A DNA stretch of 64,000 bases, taken from JACCTU01 sp963737405. Lineage in GTDB: Bacteria > Actinomycetota > Thermoleophilia > Gaiellales > Gaiellaceae. The notes below the pieces were generated by a model, which was not told the DNA's origin, searched no databases, and saw only the letters and a list, made by a program, of their open reading frames with translations. The DNA lies in NCBI GenBank assembly GCA_963737405.1, contig CAVTSL010000007.1:1-64000 (forward strand), written 5' to 3'. The translations under genes were made by a program, and so were the position numbers. Below are positions 35,401-45,494 of this stretch, in pieces. How positions within the stretch are numbered: the first letter of the stretch is position 1; every line of letters begins with the position of its first letter.

Positions 35401-36369
35401 ACGCTCGGGATCGACTCGTACGACGCGGCCGGGAACCGCTCGTCGCGCGCGTCGATCAACGCGACGACGAGTGCATGCACCGCCCCGCCCCGCCCCCGCC
35501 GCCGCCCCCGCCGCCCGGATCGGCAACCGCCAATCTCTGGATCGACACGAGCGGTGGCTCGCTGCACGCGGCAGGCGACCGCGGGCGCTTACGACGACGC
35601 GCAGGCCTGTGCCAGCTTCGAGGCGGCGTACGGGGCTGCTGCGAGCGGGGACACCGTGCGGGTGAGGGCCGGCACCTACGGCGCGCAGTTCTTCGCCGGC
35701 GGGGTAGGCGCCAGCCAGGGTGAGGGCAGCAAGGCGCTGACCTTCGTCGGTGAGACCGGGAACATGATCCGGCAGATCCATATCGGCTCGAACAACCTGA
35801 CCTTCGACGGGATGAACATCGACGCCGGCGGCGTCAAGACGAGCGGGGCGGCGTTCGAGAACTCCGGCTCCTCGTTCCTGTTCAAGAACGGCAGGATCGG
35901 CAACGTGTTGGACGAGAAGGGCGCGGTGATCGACGGGGCGGGGGCGGTCTTCGACAACGTCCTCTTCCACGACGTCGTGCTGCAAGGCGCAGGGGTGCAT
36001 CTCGAGTGCATCCAGGCCTACGCGGTGCCGAACTTCACGCTCCGCAACTCCACCTTCACGAACTGCGGGATCATGGGCTTGAGCCTCGGCTACCCAGGCT
36101 GGTGGAGCCCCTGCCGCCTCCCGTACAGCGGTGTGGTCATGGAGGGCAACACGTTCAACGCGCCGGTGCCGTCGAACAACTACGCGTTGGCGATCTGGTC
36201 GAACAAGGACTCTTGTAACGACACCTGCGGCTGGGGCGTGATGACGAACTACCGGATCAGGAACAACTACATCTGGTCGCTGATGAACCGCATGACCACC
36301 GACAGCTCGACGGTCATCTGCGGGAACAGAGGGCCGGGCGCGTCGGCCGCCTGGGCCGCGGCCTGCTAG
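29496..36369 (+). CDS. Very large secreted protein: about 19 FN3 repeats plus beta-helix, frameshifted
   Basis: ATG 29496 gives MKRLMWGAAPRNRRAPVVTI then AVAIAATALCGSANA, a signal peptide. An in-frame ATG at 29388 would add 36 residues. A roughly 190-residue N-terminal region (29600-30160) contains GIEVTGESLGLLDARTARAA and resembles no family I recognise. It is followed by about 19 FN3 domains (30165-35490) and a parallel beta-helix (35520-36369) that starts NLWIDTSGGS. Total length is near 2,290 residues. The 30165-32815 part is one clean frame. Frame changes occur near 29740, 32817, 33010, 34335, 34680, 35490, 35560 and two compensating ones near 36110-36125. It may be a surface fibre or glycan-binding rod presenting the beta-helix. 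It follows the EPS polymerase on the same strand. Confidence 0.8.
30165..35490 (+). repeat. Tandem FN3 repeat array, 19 units of about 280 bp
   Basis: Each unit runs from AP(S/T)AP to CGTTYTLGVEA-DAAGNRS and holds the WxASTDNVGVTGY core. Units differ at the ends of the array, but those from about 31.9 to 34.9 kb fall into a few near-identical types: the SAFT type at 31.9, 32.2 and 34.1 kb (with a related unit at 34.7 kb), the TKGATTTTSIAL type at 32.45 and 34.4 kb, and the TRASATTTSI type at 32.75 and 33.55 kb. This pattern indicates recent duplication of multi-unit blocks. Confidence 0.85.
35602..36325 (+). repeat. Near-identical beta-helix segment, copy A
   Basis: This stretch encodes the beta-helix of the FN3-array protein and repeats at 37980-38703, offset 2378 bases, with only a handful of substitutions and one pair of compensating single-base indels near 36110-36125. 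The flanks diverge quickly, so the shared part is a bounded block, not whole-gene similarity. Confidence 0.85.
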
Positions 36370-36456
36370 TAACACCCTGCCGGTAACGCGCTCGCCGCGC
36401 AGTGGCGCTGCGCACCTCCAGGCGAGGATCCTCTGAAAGTCTTGCTCGTAGCGTTT

Positions 36457-36492
36457 TTGACGAACTAGCCGTCCGGCTAGGGGTGGTACCCT
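36457..36492 (+). promoter_or_regulatory. Palindrome site 4 with promoter elements
   Basis: CTAGCCGTCCGGCTAG (perfect, 36465-36480) directly follows TTGACG (36457-36462) and precedes GGTACCCT (36485-36492). It lies in the 218-base gap before the TTG start at 36588. The spacing TTGACG to TACCCT is 24 bases, too long for an ordinary promoter, so the palindrome may act as an activator or distortion site, or the true -10 is elsewhere. Confidence 0.6.
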
Positions 36493-36587
36493 CGCCCACT
36501 TCGCAATCGACCTGGACGCTCGCGTCGGGGCCTTCGCCCAGCCCTTAGAGGCCCGGCGCGCGCGACCCCACAACCTAGGAGGTTCCA

Positions 36588-38747
36588 TTGGGTTTCCTAG
36601 CGACCCACTGGCGCAGCCTTGCCCTCGCGGCAGCTGCGTGCACGCTCTTGCTCTTCGGCTCGCCAGGAGTCGAAGCCGCACCACCGACCGGCCTCGTCGC
36701 GGCCTACTCCTTCGAGACCGGAACCGGCTCGTCGGTCGCCGACGACTCCGGCTCGAAGAACACCGGGACGATCTCCGGCGCCACCTGGAGCTCGACCGGA
36801 AAGTACGGTCGCGCACTCTCGTTCGACGGCGTGAACGACATGGTGTCGGTCGCCAACTCGTCTTCGATCGACCTCAACAGCCGCATGACGCTCGAGGCGT
36901 GGGTGCGGCCGAACCAGCTCGGCCCCGACTGGCGGACGGTAGTCGTCAAGGAACGTCCCGGCTTCCTGAACTACGCGCTGTACGCGCACGACGGTGGCCC
37001 AGGCCCGAGCGGCCACGTCTACGTCGGGAACCAGGACCGGTACTCCCCGGCTCCCGCTCTCCCGACGAACACCTGGACGCACCTCGCGGCGACCTACGAC
37101 GGAAGCGCTCTTCGCCTGTACGTCAACGGCGCGCTCGCCACCATGATGTCGGTATCCGGCACGATCGGGAGGTCGACGAACCCACTGCGGATCGGCGGCA
37201 ACGCGATCTGGGGAGAGTGGTTCAACGGCTTGATCGACGAGGTACGGGTCTACAACAGGGCCTTGTCGGCCGCCGAGATCCAGTCCGACCTCAAGACGCC
37301 GCTCAGCGGCCAGCCGGCCGACACGCAGGCGCCGACCGCACCGACGTCGCTTCGCGTGACCGGCTCCACGGCGACGTCGCTCACGGTCGCCTGGTCGTCC
37401 GCGACCGACAACGTCGGCGTCGCCGGCTACGGCTACTACCGCGGCGGCAGTCTGGTGGAGAACGGAGCCGGTGCGAGCTACACCTTCAGCGGGCTCGCGT
37501 GCGGCACAACGTACGCACTCGCGGTCGATGCCTACGACGCCGCGGACAACCGTTCGGCCAAGGCGCAGCTCAGCGCCGCAACCAGCGCTTGCCCGCCGGC
37601 GGACAACCAGGCCCCGACCGCACCCGGGAATCTCCGCACCACGGGTTCGACGCAGAGCTCGATCGCAGTCGCGTGGAACGCCTCGAGCGACAACGCCGGC
37701 GTTGCGGGCTACGGGTACTACCGGAACGGCAGCCTCGTCGGGAACGGCACCGGCACGAGCTACACGTACACCGGGGTCGCGTGTGGCACGAGCTACACGC
37801 TCGCCGTGGACGCCTACGATGCCGCCGGCAACCGCTCCACCAAGACGCAGCTGGACGCAGCGACCGCGGCCTGCTCGTCGTCGCCGCCGCCGCCAGGGTC
37901 AGGGTCGGCGAATCTGTGGATCGATACGAGCGGTGGTTCGTGCGCGCGGCAGGCGAGCGCGGGCGCTTACGCCGATGCGCAGGCCTGTGCCAGCTTCGAG
38001 GCCGCGTACGGGGCTGCTGCGAGCGGGGACACCGTGCGGGTGAGGGCCGGCACCTACGGCGCGCAGTTCTTCGCCGGCGGGGTAGGCGCCAGCCAGGGTG
38101 AGGGCAGCAAGGCGCTGACCTTCGTCGGTGAGACCGGGAACGTGATCCGGCAGATCCATATCGGCTCGAACAACCTGACCTTCGACGGGATGAACATCGA
38201 CGCCGGCGGCGTCAAGACGAGCGGGGCGGCGTTCGAGAACTCCGGCTCCTCGTTCCTGTTCAAGAACGGCAGGATCGGCAACGTGTTGGACGAGAAGGGC
38301 GCGGTGATCGACGGGGCGGGGGCGGTCTTCGACAACGTCCTCTTCCACGACGTCGTGCTGCAAGGCGCAGGGGTGCATCTCGAGTGCATCCAGGCCTACG
38401 CGGTGCCGAACTTCACGCTCCGCAACTCCACCTTCACGAACTGCGGGATCATGGGCTTGAGCCTCGGCTACCCAGGCTGGTGGAGCCCCTTGCCGCCTCC
38501 GTACAGCGGTGTGGTCATGGAGGGCAACACGTTCAACGCGCCGGTGCCGTCGAACAACTACGCGTTGGCGATCTGGTCGAACAAGGACTCTTGTAACGAC
38601 ACCTGCGGCTGGGGCGTGATGACGAACTACCGGATCAGGAACAACTACATCTGGTCGCTGATGAACCGCATGACCACCGACAGCTCGACCGTGATCTGCG
38701 GGAACACCGGACCTGGGGCGCCGAGCTCATGGGCGAAGGCCTGCTAG
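36588..38747 (+). CDS. Secreted LamG / 2xFN3 / beta-helix protein
   Basis: An intact 719-residue frame. The start is a TTG at 36588 preceded by a perfect AGGAGG five bases away, which decides the start. Residues 1-30 are a signal peptide (LALAAAACTLLLFGSPGVEA). LamG covers about residues 35-240 and contains GLIDEVRVYNRALSAAEIQ. Two FN3 domains (about 248-335 and 340-425) are followed by a Pro-rich linker and a beta-helix (about 440-719), which begins NLWIDTSGGS and is nearly identical to that of the preceding gene. The intact frame makes it the best reference for repairing its neighbours. It is likely exported and glycan-binding. Palindrome site 4 lies about 110 bases upstream, tying it to the EPS genes. 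Confidence 0.9.
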   Translation: MGFLATHWRSLALAAAACTLLLFGSPGVEAAPPTGLVAAYSFETGTGSSVADDSGSKNTGTISGATWSSTGKYGRALSFDGVNDMVSVANSSSIDLNSRMTLEAWVRPNQLGPDWRTVVVKERPGFLNYALYAHDGGPGPSGHVYVGNQDRYSPAPALPTNTWTHLAATYDGSALRLYVNGALATMMSVSGTIGRSTNPLRIGGNAIWGEWFNGLIDEVRVYNRALSAAEIQSDLKTPLSGQPADTQAPTAPTSLRVTGSTATSLTVAWSSATDNVGVAGYGYYRGGSLVENGAGASYTFSGLACGTTYALAVDAYDAADNRSAKAQLSAATSACPPADNQAPTAPGNLRTTGSTQSSIAVAWNASSDNAGVAGYGYYRNGSLVGNGTGTSYTYTGVACGTSYTLAVDAYDAAGNRSTKTQLDAATAACSSSPPPPGSGSANLWIDTSGGSCARQASAGAYADAQACASFEAAYGAAASGDTVRVRAGTYGAQFFAGGVGASQGEGSKALTFVGETGNVIRQIHIGSNNLTFDGMNIDAGGVKTSGAAFENSGSSFLFKNGRIGNVLDEKGAVIDGAGAVFDNVLFHDVVLQGAGVHLECIQAYAVPNFTLRNSTFTNCGIMGLSLGYPGWWSPLPPPYSGVVMEGNTFNAPVPSNNYALAIWSNKDSCNDTCGWGVMTNYRIRNNYIWSLMNRMTTDSSTVICGNTGPGAPSSWAKAC
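37980..38703 (+). repeat. Near-identical beta-helix segment, copy B
   Basis: Partner of 35602-36325. Copy B keeps the frame (SPLPPPYSG) where copy A has a deletion and an insertion 15 bases apart (SPCRLPYSG). This suggests that copy A's indels are sequencing or assembly errors. Confidence 0.85.
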
Positions 38748-38757
38748 CGCTGCGAGC

Positions 38758-40593
38758 TCAGCGGGCGGTGAAGCGATCGATCGGCGTGCCGCTCTCGCCG
38801 ATCGCGACGCCGTGGATGCCCGCGTCGTCGACGGCCAGGTAGAGAAACGCCTGGCGTGACTTCCCGGCGCGACGCGCGGGGAACGAGCTGGGACAGCGGC
38901 GGACGGGAGACGATCGTCTCCCGCCGCCGCTGACCACGTACGTCGTCTTTCCGGAGGCGAACCGCTGGTAGGTGCCGTCTTCTCCGCCAACGACCAACCG
39001 GACGCCGTAGCGCCTGAACAGCGGCGCCCACGACGCGCGGACTGCGGCGTTGCCGGCGTAAGCGCCACAGCTGTACGGAGGCTGACGCAGGACGACGATC
39101 CGCGGCACGGCTGCGGGTCGCGACAACGCGTGGCGGAGCCACTGCGTCTGCGCGGCGGTCACGGCGCCCGAGTTCACGGTGATCACTTCGACGTCACGCA
39201 TGCGCTGGATCTGCGTCCGCCGAGCGGCGGCGAGCTTGATCGTCAGGTTGACGCCGTTGAGCTTCCGAAACGTTTGCAGCGCGCCGGTCAGGCTCCGTGA
39301 GGAGCGCTCGCCCAGGACGACGATGCCTGTGCCGTACTCGTAGGCGCCGGCATCCGGGGCCGAGCCGATCGGCCGGCTGTTCCCGTCGCGGTCGGCTGCC
39401 GGAGCGACACTTCGCGCTCCCCGGTTGATCGCCGGCGACGTACGCGTCAGACGAAAGTCGTTCCGGGCCGGGTCGGCCCAGCCGAACGGCGCCGTCACCG
39501 CTCTGCTGCAGGCCGGCGGGGCGCACGACGACGCGGGCGAAACGGCGCGATCCGTCGCCGAGCACTTCGTGCCGACGTTGTTCACGAACGTCGCCTGCGG
39601 GAAGCAGCTCCAATCGCCGATGTTGTTGGCCCAGACCGTTCCGGGGGCGGGCGTTCCGGCGCCGCTGACCGCGGACTCGAAGGTGTTGTTGACGACGCGC
39701 CAGTTGCGGAGCTCCTGCATGTCGCCGCCGTGGATCCCGAGACCGTAGTAGTGCCACCCCGAGCCGTTGATCGAGTGGCCGAAGACGTTGTTCTCGAGCG
39801 TCACGCAACAGTAGAGCGGCTGACCAAACCAGCTCCCTCGCTCCACGAAGAGGTCCATCGTCGCGCAGTTCCAGAAGCGGCTGTTGCGGATCGTCAGGTA
39901 CGGGCCAAGCGAGAACACGCACTCGTTGTGGACGAGCTCGTGCGTCGCGCGGACGTCGTGGAAGCTGAAGTTGTCGAACGTCACGTGGCTGGCCCCAACC
40001 AGCGCGCCCTTCTCGTCTACCACGTTGTACGTGCTGCCGTTCTTGAACGTCGCGCGGTCGCCGCTGACGGCGATGCCCTGCCTTCCTTGCGTCGTCCCGG
40101 GTGTCTCCATGAACTTGGTGTCGACGTCGATCCGGTCGAAGGTGTTGTTCGTGCCGGTCACGTCGAGCGTCGCGATGTACGTCCCCCGGATCGTCGTTGC
40201 GCTCGATCTTGACGCCGACGAGCACGATGTTCGACGACTCGACCTTCGTCGTTCCGAACACGGGACGCGTCCCCTTCGCGGCGCGGATCGTCACGCGCTT
40301 CGACCCGCCCGGAAGACCTGGCGTCCGTACGTTCCGGCCCGAACGACGACGACGTCGCGCTCGGACGCCGCGGCGTACGCCGCCGTGGCGCTCGAGCAGG
40401 CGCGCCCCGCGAGGAAGGGACCTGCGGCCACCTGCCGGGTGCACGAGCCGCCGCTCGGGTCGACCCAGAGGTTCGCGCGCTCCGCCGTGGCGCCCGCGAT
40501 CGAGACGGCGCCCGAAGCGCCGCTCGCTACTGCGAGAACCGCGACCAACGCGGCAAACGCAGCTGCCGACCCTCTCGCGTTGCTCCTTCTCAC
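38758..40593 (-). CDS. Secreted beta-helix protein with degenerate metallophosphoesterase-like tail
   Basis: GTG 40593 starts MRRSNARGSAAAFAALVAVL, a signal peptide. The beta-helix part begins NLWVDPSGGSCTRQ like the neighbouring proteins and carries successive right-handed coils (TFDNFSFHDVR, LTIRNSRFWNC, NWRVVNNTFES, TVWANNIGDW). There are two frame changes near 40310 and 40195. The beta-helix closes with SPAINRGARS and PDAGAYEYG. The last 150 residues read IVVLRQPPYSCGAY, then LFRRYGVRLVVGGEDGTYQR, then TTYVVSGGGRR, the layout of the C-terminal half of purple-acid-phosphatase-like enzymes, but with GEDG where catalysis needs GHxH. The catalytic N-terminal half is absent, so this tail is probably a structural remnant or binding domain. 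Convergent with the preceding gene, with a weak CGCTG/CAGCG hairpin at 38748-38763 between them. Confidence 0.75.
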
Positions 40594-40622
40594 TGCACCG
40601 ACCCTGACAAGCCTACGCGGGC

Positions 40623-42084
40623 TCAGTACGCGCCGCGCCTGCCGAGCACGACCGGGATCGTCTGGCAGAGGATCTTGAAGTCCCACCACACCGACCAGTT
40701 CGTGACGTAGAGGTAGTCGAGCTTCGTCATCTCCTCGAACGGGATGTCGTTCCGCCCGAGGACCTGCCACAGGCCCGTGATGCCGGGGGTCATGTCGAGC
40801 CGCCGCGGTCGCCCAGCCGGTGATCTTGTCGGCCTCGTAGACGACGAACGGGCGCGGGCCGACGAGGCTCATCTCGCCCTTGAGCACGTTCCAGAGCTGC
40901 GGCAGCTCGTCGAGGCTCGTGCGGCGGAGGAAGTTGCCGACCCGCGTGACGCGCGGGTCGCTGCCCTTGATCTTGAACAGCGGCCCGTCGACCTCGTTCA
41001 TGTGCAGCACCTCGCTCCGGCGCTGCTCCGCGCCGACGTACATCGTCCGGAACTTGACGATCTCGAAGGTCGACCCGAGGCGGCCACGGCGAGGCTGCCG
41101 GTAGAGCGCGGGGCCGTTGCTGTCGAGCCGGATCGAGAGCGCGATCACCGCGAGCACGGGCGAGAGCAGCAGCAGCGCCATGCCGGACGCCAGGACGTCC
41201 ACCGAGCGCTTCAGGACGCGCGCGCTCCGCCCGAGGCGGATCGGCGGCAGCGTCACGACCGGCATGCCCTCGATGTCGTCGAGCGTCGAGTGCGACGTGA
41301 AGATCTCGAAGAAGCGCGGGACGATCGACACCTGCACGTCGGGGCGGCGCACCGCGCGCACGAGGTCGAGCGTCTCCTCGTGGCTGCCCACGGAGGACGC
41401 GAGCAGCACGCGGTCGATCTCGTAGCGGTCGACGATCTCGGCGACCTCGTCCGGCCGGCCGAGGATCGGCGACGGGCGTCTCGGGATCGTCGCCGTCGAG
41501 GAAGCCGACGAGCTCGAGGCCGTACTCCGGGTGCGCCTCGATCTTGCGCTTCACGAGACGCGCCTCCGGGCCGCTGCCGACGACGAGCGTCCGCCGCGGC
41601 GACATCACGCGCGGGATGATCCAGCTGCGGATCGAGCCGCGGACGATCGGAACGAGCACGAGTGCCCCGGCGAGGAAGAACGCCGCCTCGACCGCCGTGT
41701 AGACCCACCAGTTGAAGAAGAAGTCGACGCCTTGCGACAGGATCAGGTAGCCGAGTGAGCCCGCGAGCATCGCGTGGAACAGGTCGCGTGTCTCGTCGAA
41801 GCTCGAGACGGAGATTCTCAGCGTGTCGTTCTCGTAGAGGTGGTACGCGGTGAAGACCGCGAGCCAGACGATCGGCGCGGTCGCGACGAGCAGGACGAGG
41901 AACCACGTGGGCGCCGAGACCGGCGGCAGCGAGCCGAGCTGGTCGGACAGGAGATAGGCGATGACGTACGCGAGCGTCAGCGCGACGAGGTCGCCTGCGA
42001 TCAGCATCCACGTTCGCCCGCGCTTGAGCTGCCCGCGTGCGTGCAGCGCGGGTGCCGCGACGACCTGTTCGAGCCCTGCGCTCA
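40623..42084 (-). CDS. Polyprenyl glycosylphosphotransferase (EPS priming enzyme, WbaP/CpsE family)
   Basis: ATG 42084 (MSAGLEQVVAAPAL) has AAGGAG at good spacing; an upstream in-frame ATG lacks one. Five N-terminal helices are followed by a CoA-binding-like Rossmann domain (PRRTLVVGSGPEARLVKRKI), then the C-terminal bacterial sugar transferase domain: KRSVDVLASGMALLLLSPVL, FEIVKFRTM, RRTSLDELPQLWNVLKGEMS and LVGPRPFVVYE. After a frame change near 40805 comes the usual GLWQVLGRND-type end. Frame changes also occur near 41470. Length is about 487 residues. It transfers a sugar-1-phosphate from a UDP-sugar onto undecaprenyl phosphate, the first step of EPS unit assembly. A promoter-like pair and palindrome site 5 lie upstream. 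Confidence 0.9.
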
Positions 42085-42202
42085 TCGACCGTTCTCCTTC
42101 TGCTTTCGCCGTCTGCATGCCGCCTGCGGGCGTGCCTCCTCCCCGGAGCGATGAATTGAGTCTAGGAGCGGGACGGCGGCGTTCTGTAGGCCAGAGTTTC
42201 GG

Positions 42203-42252
42203 CCTCTACCCCCGGCGAGGACCCACGCAAGACCCCCTAGCCGATCGGCTGG
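42203..42252 (-). promoter_or_regulatory. Palindrome site 5 with minus-strand promoter
   Basis: CTAGCCGATCGGCTGG (42237-42252) matches 15 of 16 palindrome positions. On the minus strand it is followed after six bases by TTGCGT (42225-42230) and, 16 bases on, TAGAGG (42203-42208), a plausible promoter for the priming transferase. An activator bound just upstream of -35 would fit. Confidence 0.55.
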
Positions 42253-42280
42253 GTTGGCTCCGGCACCACTTGCACAACCT

Positions 42281-43509
42281 TCATGACCCGGGTGGCACCA
42301 TCAGTCGTCGTCCTGGCGGTCGAGGAAGGACGGGCCGGAGATCGACTTCTCGTCGAGTGTCTGCGCGGTGCTTGGAGAGCCGCCGGAAGGGCGTGCGGAG
42401 CGCCTGCGCGCGCGCGCGCCCCTTCACGCGCCAGCTCTCACCCTCCTCCGGCACGACATCTGTGCGAACGCGCGGCGAGCGCAGCTGCCAGCGCCGGTCG
42501 TCGGGCGGCGGCTCCAGAACGGGGACAGCCAGCGCTCGAGGTGCGACTCGAGGACCGTCCGCTCGCGCACCGACTGCGAGGTGGCCCGCCCAGCTCCTCA
42601 GCGGCGCGGGACCTCCCCACGCTCGAACAAGGCGTCGGCGGCGGCGGCGGTAGCTCGCCACACGCGCTCGACTCCCCACGCCGCCGCGAGCGAGTCGACA
42701 TCGGCACGCGACGACCGACTGCGCAACGGCGGCCACGTCGAGGAGATGGCCGATCCTGCGAGAGCGGATCGTGCGCCCACGAGTGCACCGCGAGGGCGAG
42801 CGACGTGGTGCGCGGGCGCGCAGCGTCTCGACGCCTGCGACCCCGATGCGACTCGGAACGGCAGCGTCGAGCAGATCGGCCGTCGGCGGCGGCGCCTGCC
42901 AGTCCAGCCACTTCGGCCTGTCGTGGATCTCGACGACGAGCGGCGAGCCCGGGCCAGCGGAGCGGCCGCAGGTGGTGGATGTTCCGAGTAGAGACGTTCG
43001 TCGCCGGTCGGCTCGAACCCGGCGTCGATCAGCTGCCTGTTGTGCGAGTGCTGCGTCGTCGACGAGGAGATCGAGGTCGCGGAAGGGACGGAGGGACGAG
43101 TCGGGGTAGTGCGCGCCGACCTCCAGCCCTTTCATCAGGACAATGCGCCCGTCGTACGCCGCTCGCACGCGTTGCAGCAGGTGCGTGGCGGCCAGCCCGA
43201 CCATCATGCTCGCGTGCTCCTCCTCGGCAAGCTCCGGTGGAACAGGCCTTCCCTCGGAGCGCCAGTGCCGGGCGGCCACGAGGTGAATCCGGTGCACGCC
43301 GAAGGTCGTCGAGCGGTGGCCGCGCGGTCCGCGAGACGGCCGACGCCGTGCCAGATCGATGTCTGGCCACTCTCGGGCGCCGACGGCCCCACGGCGCTCG
43401 AGAGGTGTCTCTTCATCCGCGTCTCGATGCCAGGATGCCGAGTCGCTGCCCCGGGCGCAAGGCCTGTCCGGCCAGGCGAGACCCACTCCGACGAGGGTTG
43501 AAGAAGCAT
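42281..43509 (-). CDS. NTP_transf_5-like nucleotidyltransferase of the RiPP cluster, frameshifted
   Basis: The central part reads MMVGLAATHLLQRVRAAYDG, RIVLMKGLEVGAHYPDSS and LRPFRDLDLLVDD. LMKG and RDLDLLV are the core strands of PF14907 nucleotidyltransferase-like proteins, where the D-x-D pair (DLD) would bind metal. The rest is split over frames (ATAAAADALFERGEVPRR near 42600, then a basic C-terminus), and both ends are approximate. Proteins of this family recur in paeninodin-type lasso clusters next to kinase, B1, B2 and cyclase genes, as here, but their reaction is not settled. It lies on the strand opposite the transporter and is divergent from it. Confidence 0.6.
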
Positions 43510-43690
43510 GCAGCCTTAGCTACGTTGAGGCGGCTCGGGCCCAGGCAGGGGGAAGGATGCGCAATGAGAGACGTCACGGGGGTTGGAGGCGGCGGAGCGG
43601 CCGACGGGCTCGCCCAGCCGCATCTCGCCACCGTTGACCGGCCCGTAGAGCCGACGCCCGACGTCCGTCGTCGTCAGCGCTCGAGACGTC

Positions 43691-44621
43691 GTGCGCCGAT
43701 TCGGCGAGGTCGTGGCCCTCGACGGCGTTTCGCTGACCGTCCGAGCGGGTGAGATCCATGGGCTCCTTGGCCCGAACGGCGCAGGCAAGACGACGCTGAT
43801 GCGCATTCTGACGGGACTCGTCGAGGCCGACGCCGGCGAGGTCAGCATCGCCGGCTGCGATCCCGCTCAGAACACGCGCGCGCTTCGGACCCGGATCGGT
43901 CTCGTCCCGTCAGGAGACCGGTCGCTGTACCTGCGCTTGTCCGGGCTCGAGAACCTGCTCTTCTTCGCACGGCTGCAGGGACTCCGGCGCCGGGCCGCGC
44001 TCGCGCGCGCGGCCGAGGCGATCGAGGCGGTCGGGCTCACCGACGCTGCCCGGGTCCGCGTCGGCGTCTACTCCCACGGCATGCAGAAGCGGCTCGTCCG
44101 TGGCGCGCGGACTGCTCACCGACCCGGTCGTGCTGCTCGTGGACGAGGCGACCCACGATCTGGATCCCGAGGCTGCGGACAACATCCGCAGCCTCGTCCG
44201 CGAGCTTGCGGCGCGGGGCACAGCGATTCTCTGGACGACGCAACGGGTGGACGAGGTGCGGGGGTTTGCCGACGCGCGTGACGCTGCTGGCCCAGGGCCA
44301 GGTGCGAGTTCGCGGGAACGGTGCCCGAGCTGATGGCGCACGCCCTGCCGAGACGCTATCTCGTTCAGCTCCGCGAGCCGCGACCTGCGGACCGCCGCCG
44401 CCGACGCACTGCGGGCGGCGCTGGAAGGGCTCGGCTCGATCACCGCGACGGCAGACGGCGGACACGATCACCATCTCCTCGCGCTTCGAGACGATGCAGC
44501 TGCTCGGCGACGCACTGGCGCGAATTCGCGACGCCGGGTACGAGCTTCTGGGGTGCCGCGACGAGCGGTCGGAGGTCGAGGAGGCCTTCCTGAGCGCTGA
44601 CGCGGCGGGAGCGACGGATGA
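43691..44621 (+). CDS. ABC transporter ATP-binding protein, RiPP cluster, frameshifted
   Basis: The frame from GTG 43691 gives VRRFGEVVALDGVSLTVRAG, then the Walker A GLLGPNGAGKTTLMRIL. The sequence just upstream is in frame and family-like (VVVSARDV), so the true start is probably 20-40 bases earlier, behind an indel. The signature region is VGVYSHGMQKRL, followed after a frame change near 44100 by Walker B VVLLVDEATHDLD and the H-loop region AILWTTQR. The signature Ser-Gly is replaced by Ser-His. Further frame changes lie near 44280 and 44400. The C-terminus ends in a TGA overlapping the permease ATG (ATGA at 44618). It pairs with the ABC-2 permease, probably for export of the mature peptide or self-protection. 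Confidence 0.75.
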
Positions 44622-45482
44622 TCGGCGCCGCGGAGCAGACTCCCGGGCGGTGGTCGCTGCTCCTCGAGGAGACGGCGAAGCTGCCGGCATTCGCGCGGCG
44701 GGACTTCCTCGTCGCCTGGAGCTACCGATTCGCCTTCTTCACGGACGCGCTGGCGCTCTTCCTCCAGGCGTTCCTCTTCTACTTCGTCGGGCTTCTCGTC
44801 GACGAGTCGAAGCTGCCGGAGTTCGGCGGCTCGCCGCGTCTCGTACATGGAGTTCGTCGTGATCGGCATCGCGCTCGCCGCCTTCCTGCAGATCGGGCTC
44901 GGCCGCGTCTCGGCGGCGATGCGTCGCGAGCAGATGATCGGCACCCTCGAGTCCATCCTCGTGACGCCGACCTCTCCGTCGACCATCCAGCTCGGGCTCC
45001 GTCGTCTACGACCTCATCTACGTTCCGCTCCGGACGGGGATCTTCCTCGTCCTCGTCGCGGTCGGCTTCGGCCTCGACTTCAACCTGGCCGGCCTCCTCC
45101 CCGCCACGCTCGTCGTGCTCTTCTTCATCCCGTTCGTCTGGGGACTGGGCCTCATCAGCGCCGCCGGAACGCTGACGTTTCGGGGCGGCTCGACCGGCGT
45201 CGGCTTCGGGATCACGATCCTGACGCTCGCGCTCGGGTGCCTACTTTCCGCTCGAGTTGCTTCCCGGCTGGTTGGAGGCCCTGGCCAAGGTGAATCCCAT
45301 GGCGATTGCGATCAACGGCATGCGCGAGCCGCTGCTGGGTACAGTCGACTGGGCCGAGACCCTCGAGCACCTGCTCGTCCTCACGCCCATGTCAGCCGTC
45401 TCGCTGGCGGCCGGGCATGCGTCGCCTTCCGGCTTGGCACTCCAGACGCGAGCGTCGGCGAGGCACCCTCGGCCTGTACTGA
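44618..45482 (+). CDS. ABC-2 type permease, RiPP cluster, frameshifted
   Basis: ATG 44618 (MIGAAEQTPGRWSLLLEETA), coupled to the ATPase. Helices: FFTDALALFLQAFLFYFVGL, FVVIGIALAAFLQIGLGRV, GIFLVLVAVGFGLDFNLAGL, LVVLFFIPFVWGLGLISAAG and a final LLVLTPMSAVSLAAGH region. The ABC-2 loop RREQMIGTLESILVTP is clear. Frame changes lie near 44840, 45000, 45240 and 45415. The family-typical end RRGTLGLY-stop is at 45480-45482, directly followed by the AAGGAGG that serves the B1 gene. It is the membrane part of the exporter. Confidence 0.75.
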
Positions 45483-45494
45483 AGGAGGCACGTC

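Noticed and set aside
30165..35490. Dense short repeats resembling a repeat array or CRISPR
   Set aside because: The period is about 280 bp, it is coding throughout, and each unit is an FN3 domain. There are no short direct repeats with unique spacers.
39361..39380. Further copy of the palindrome (GAGCCGATCGGCCGG)
   Set aside because: It lies inside coding sequence, lacks the CTAG ends, and GCCGATCGGC-like strings are expected in GC-rich DNA.
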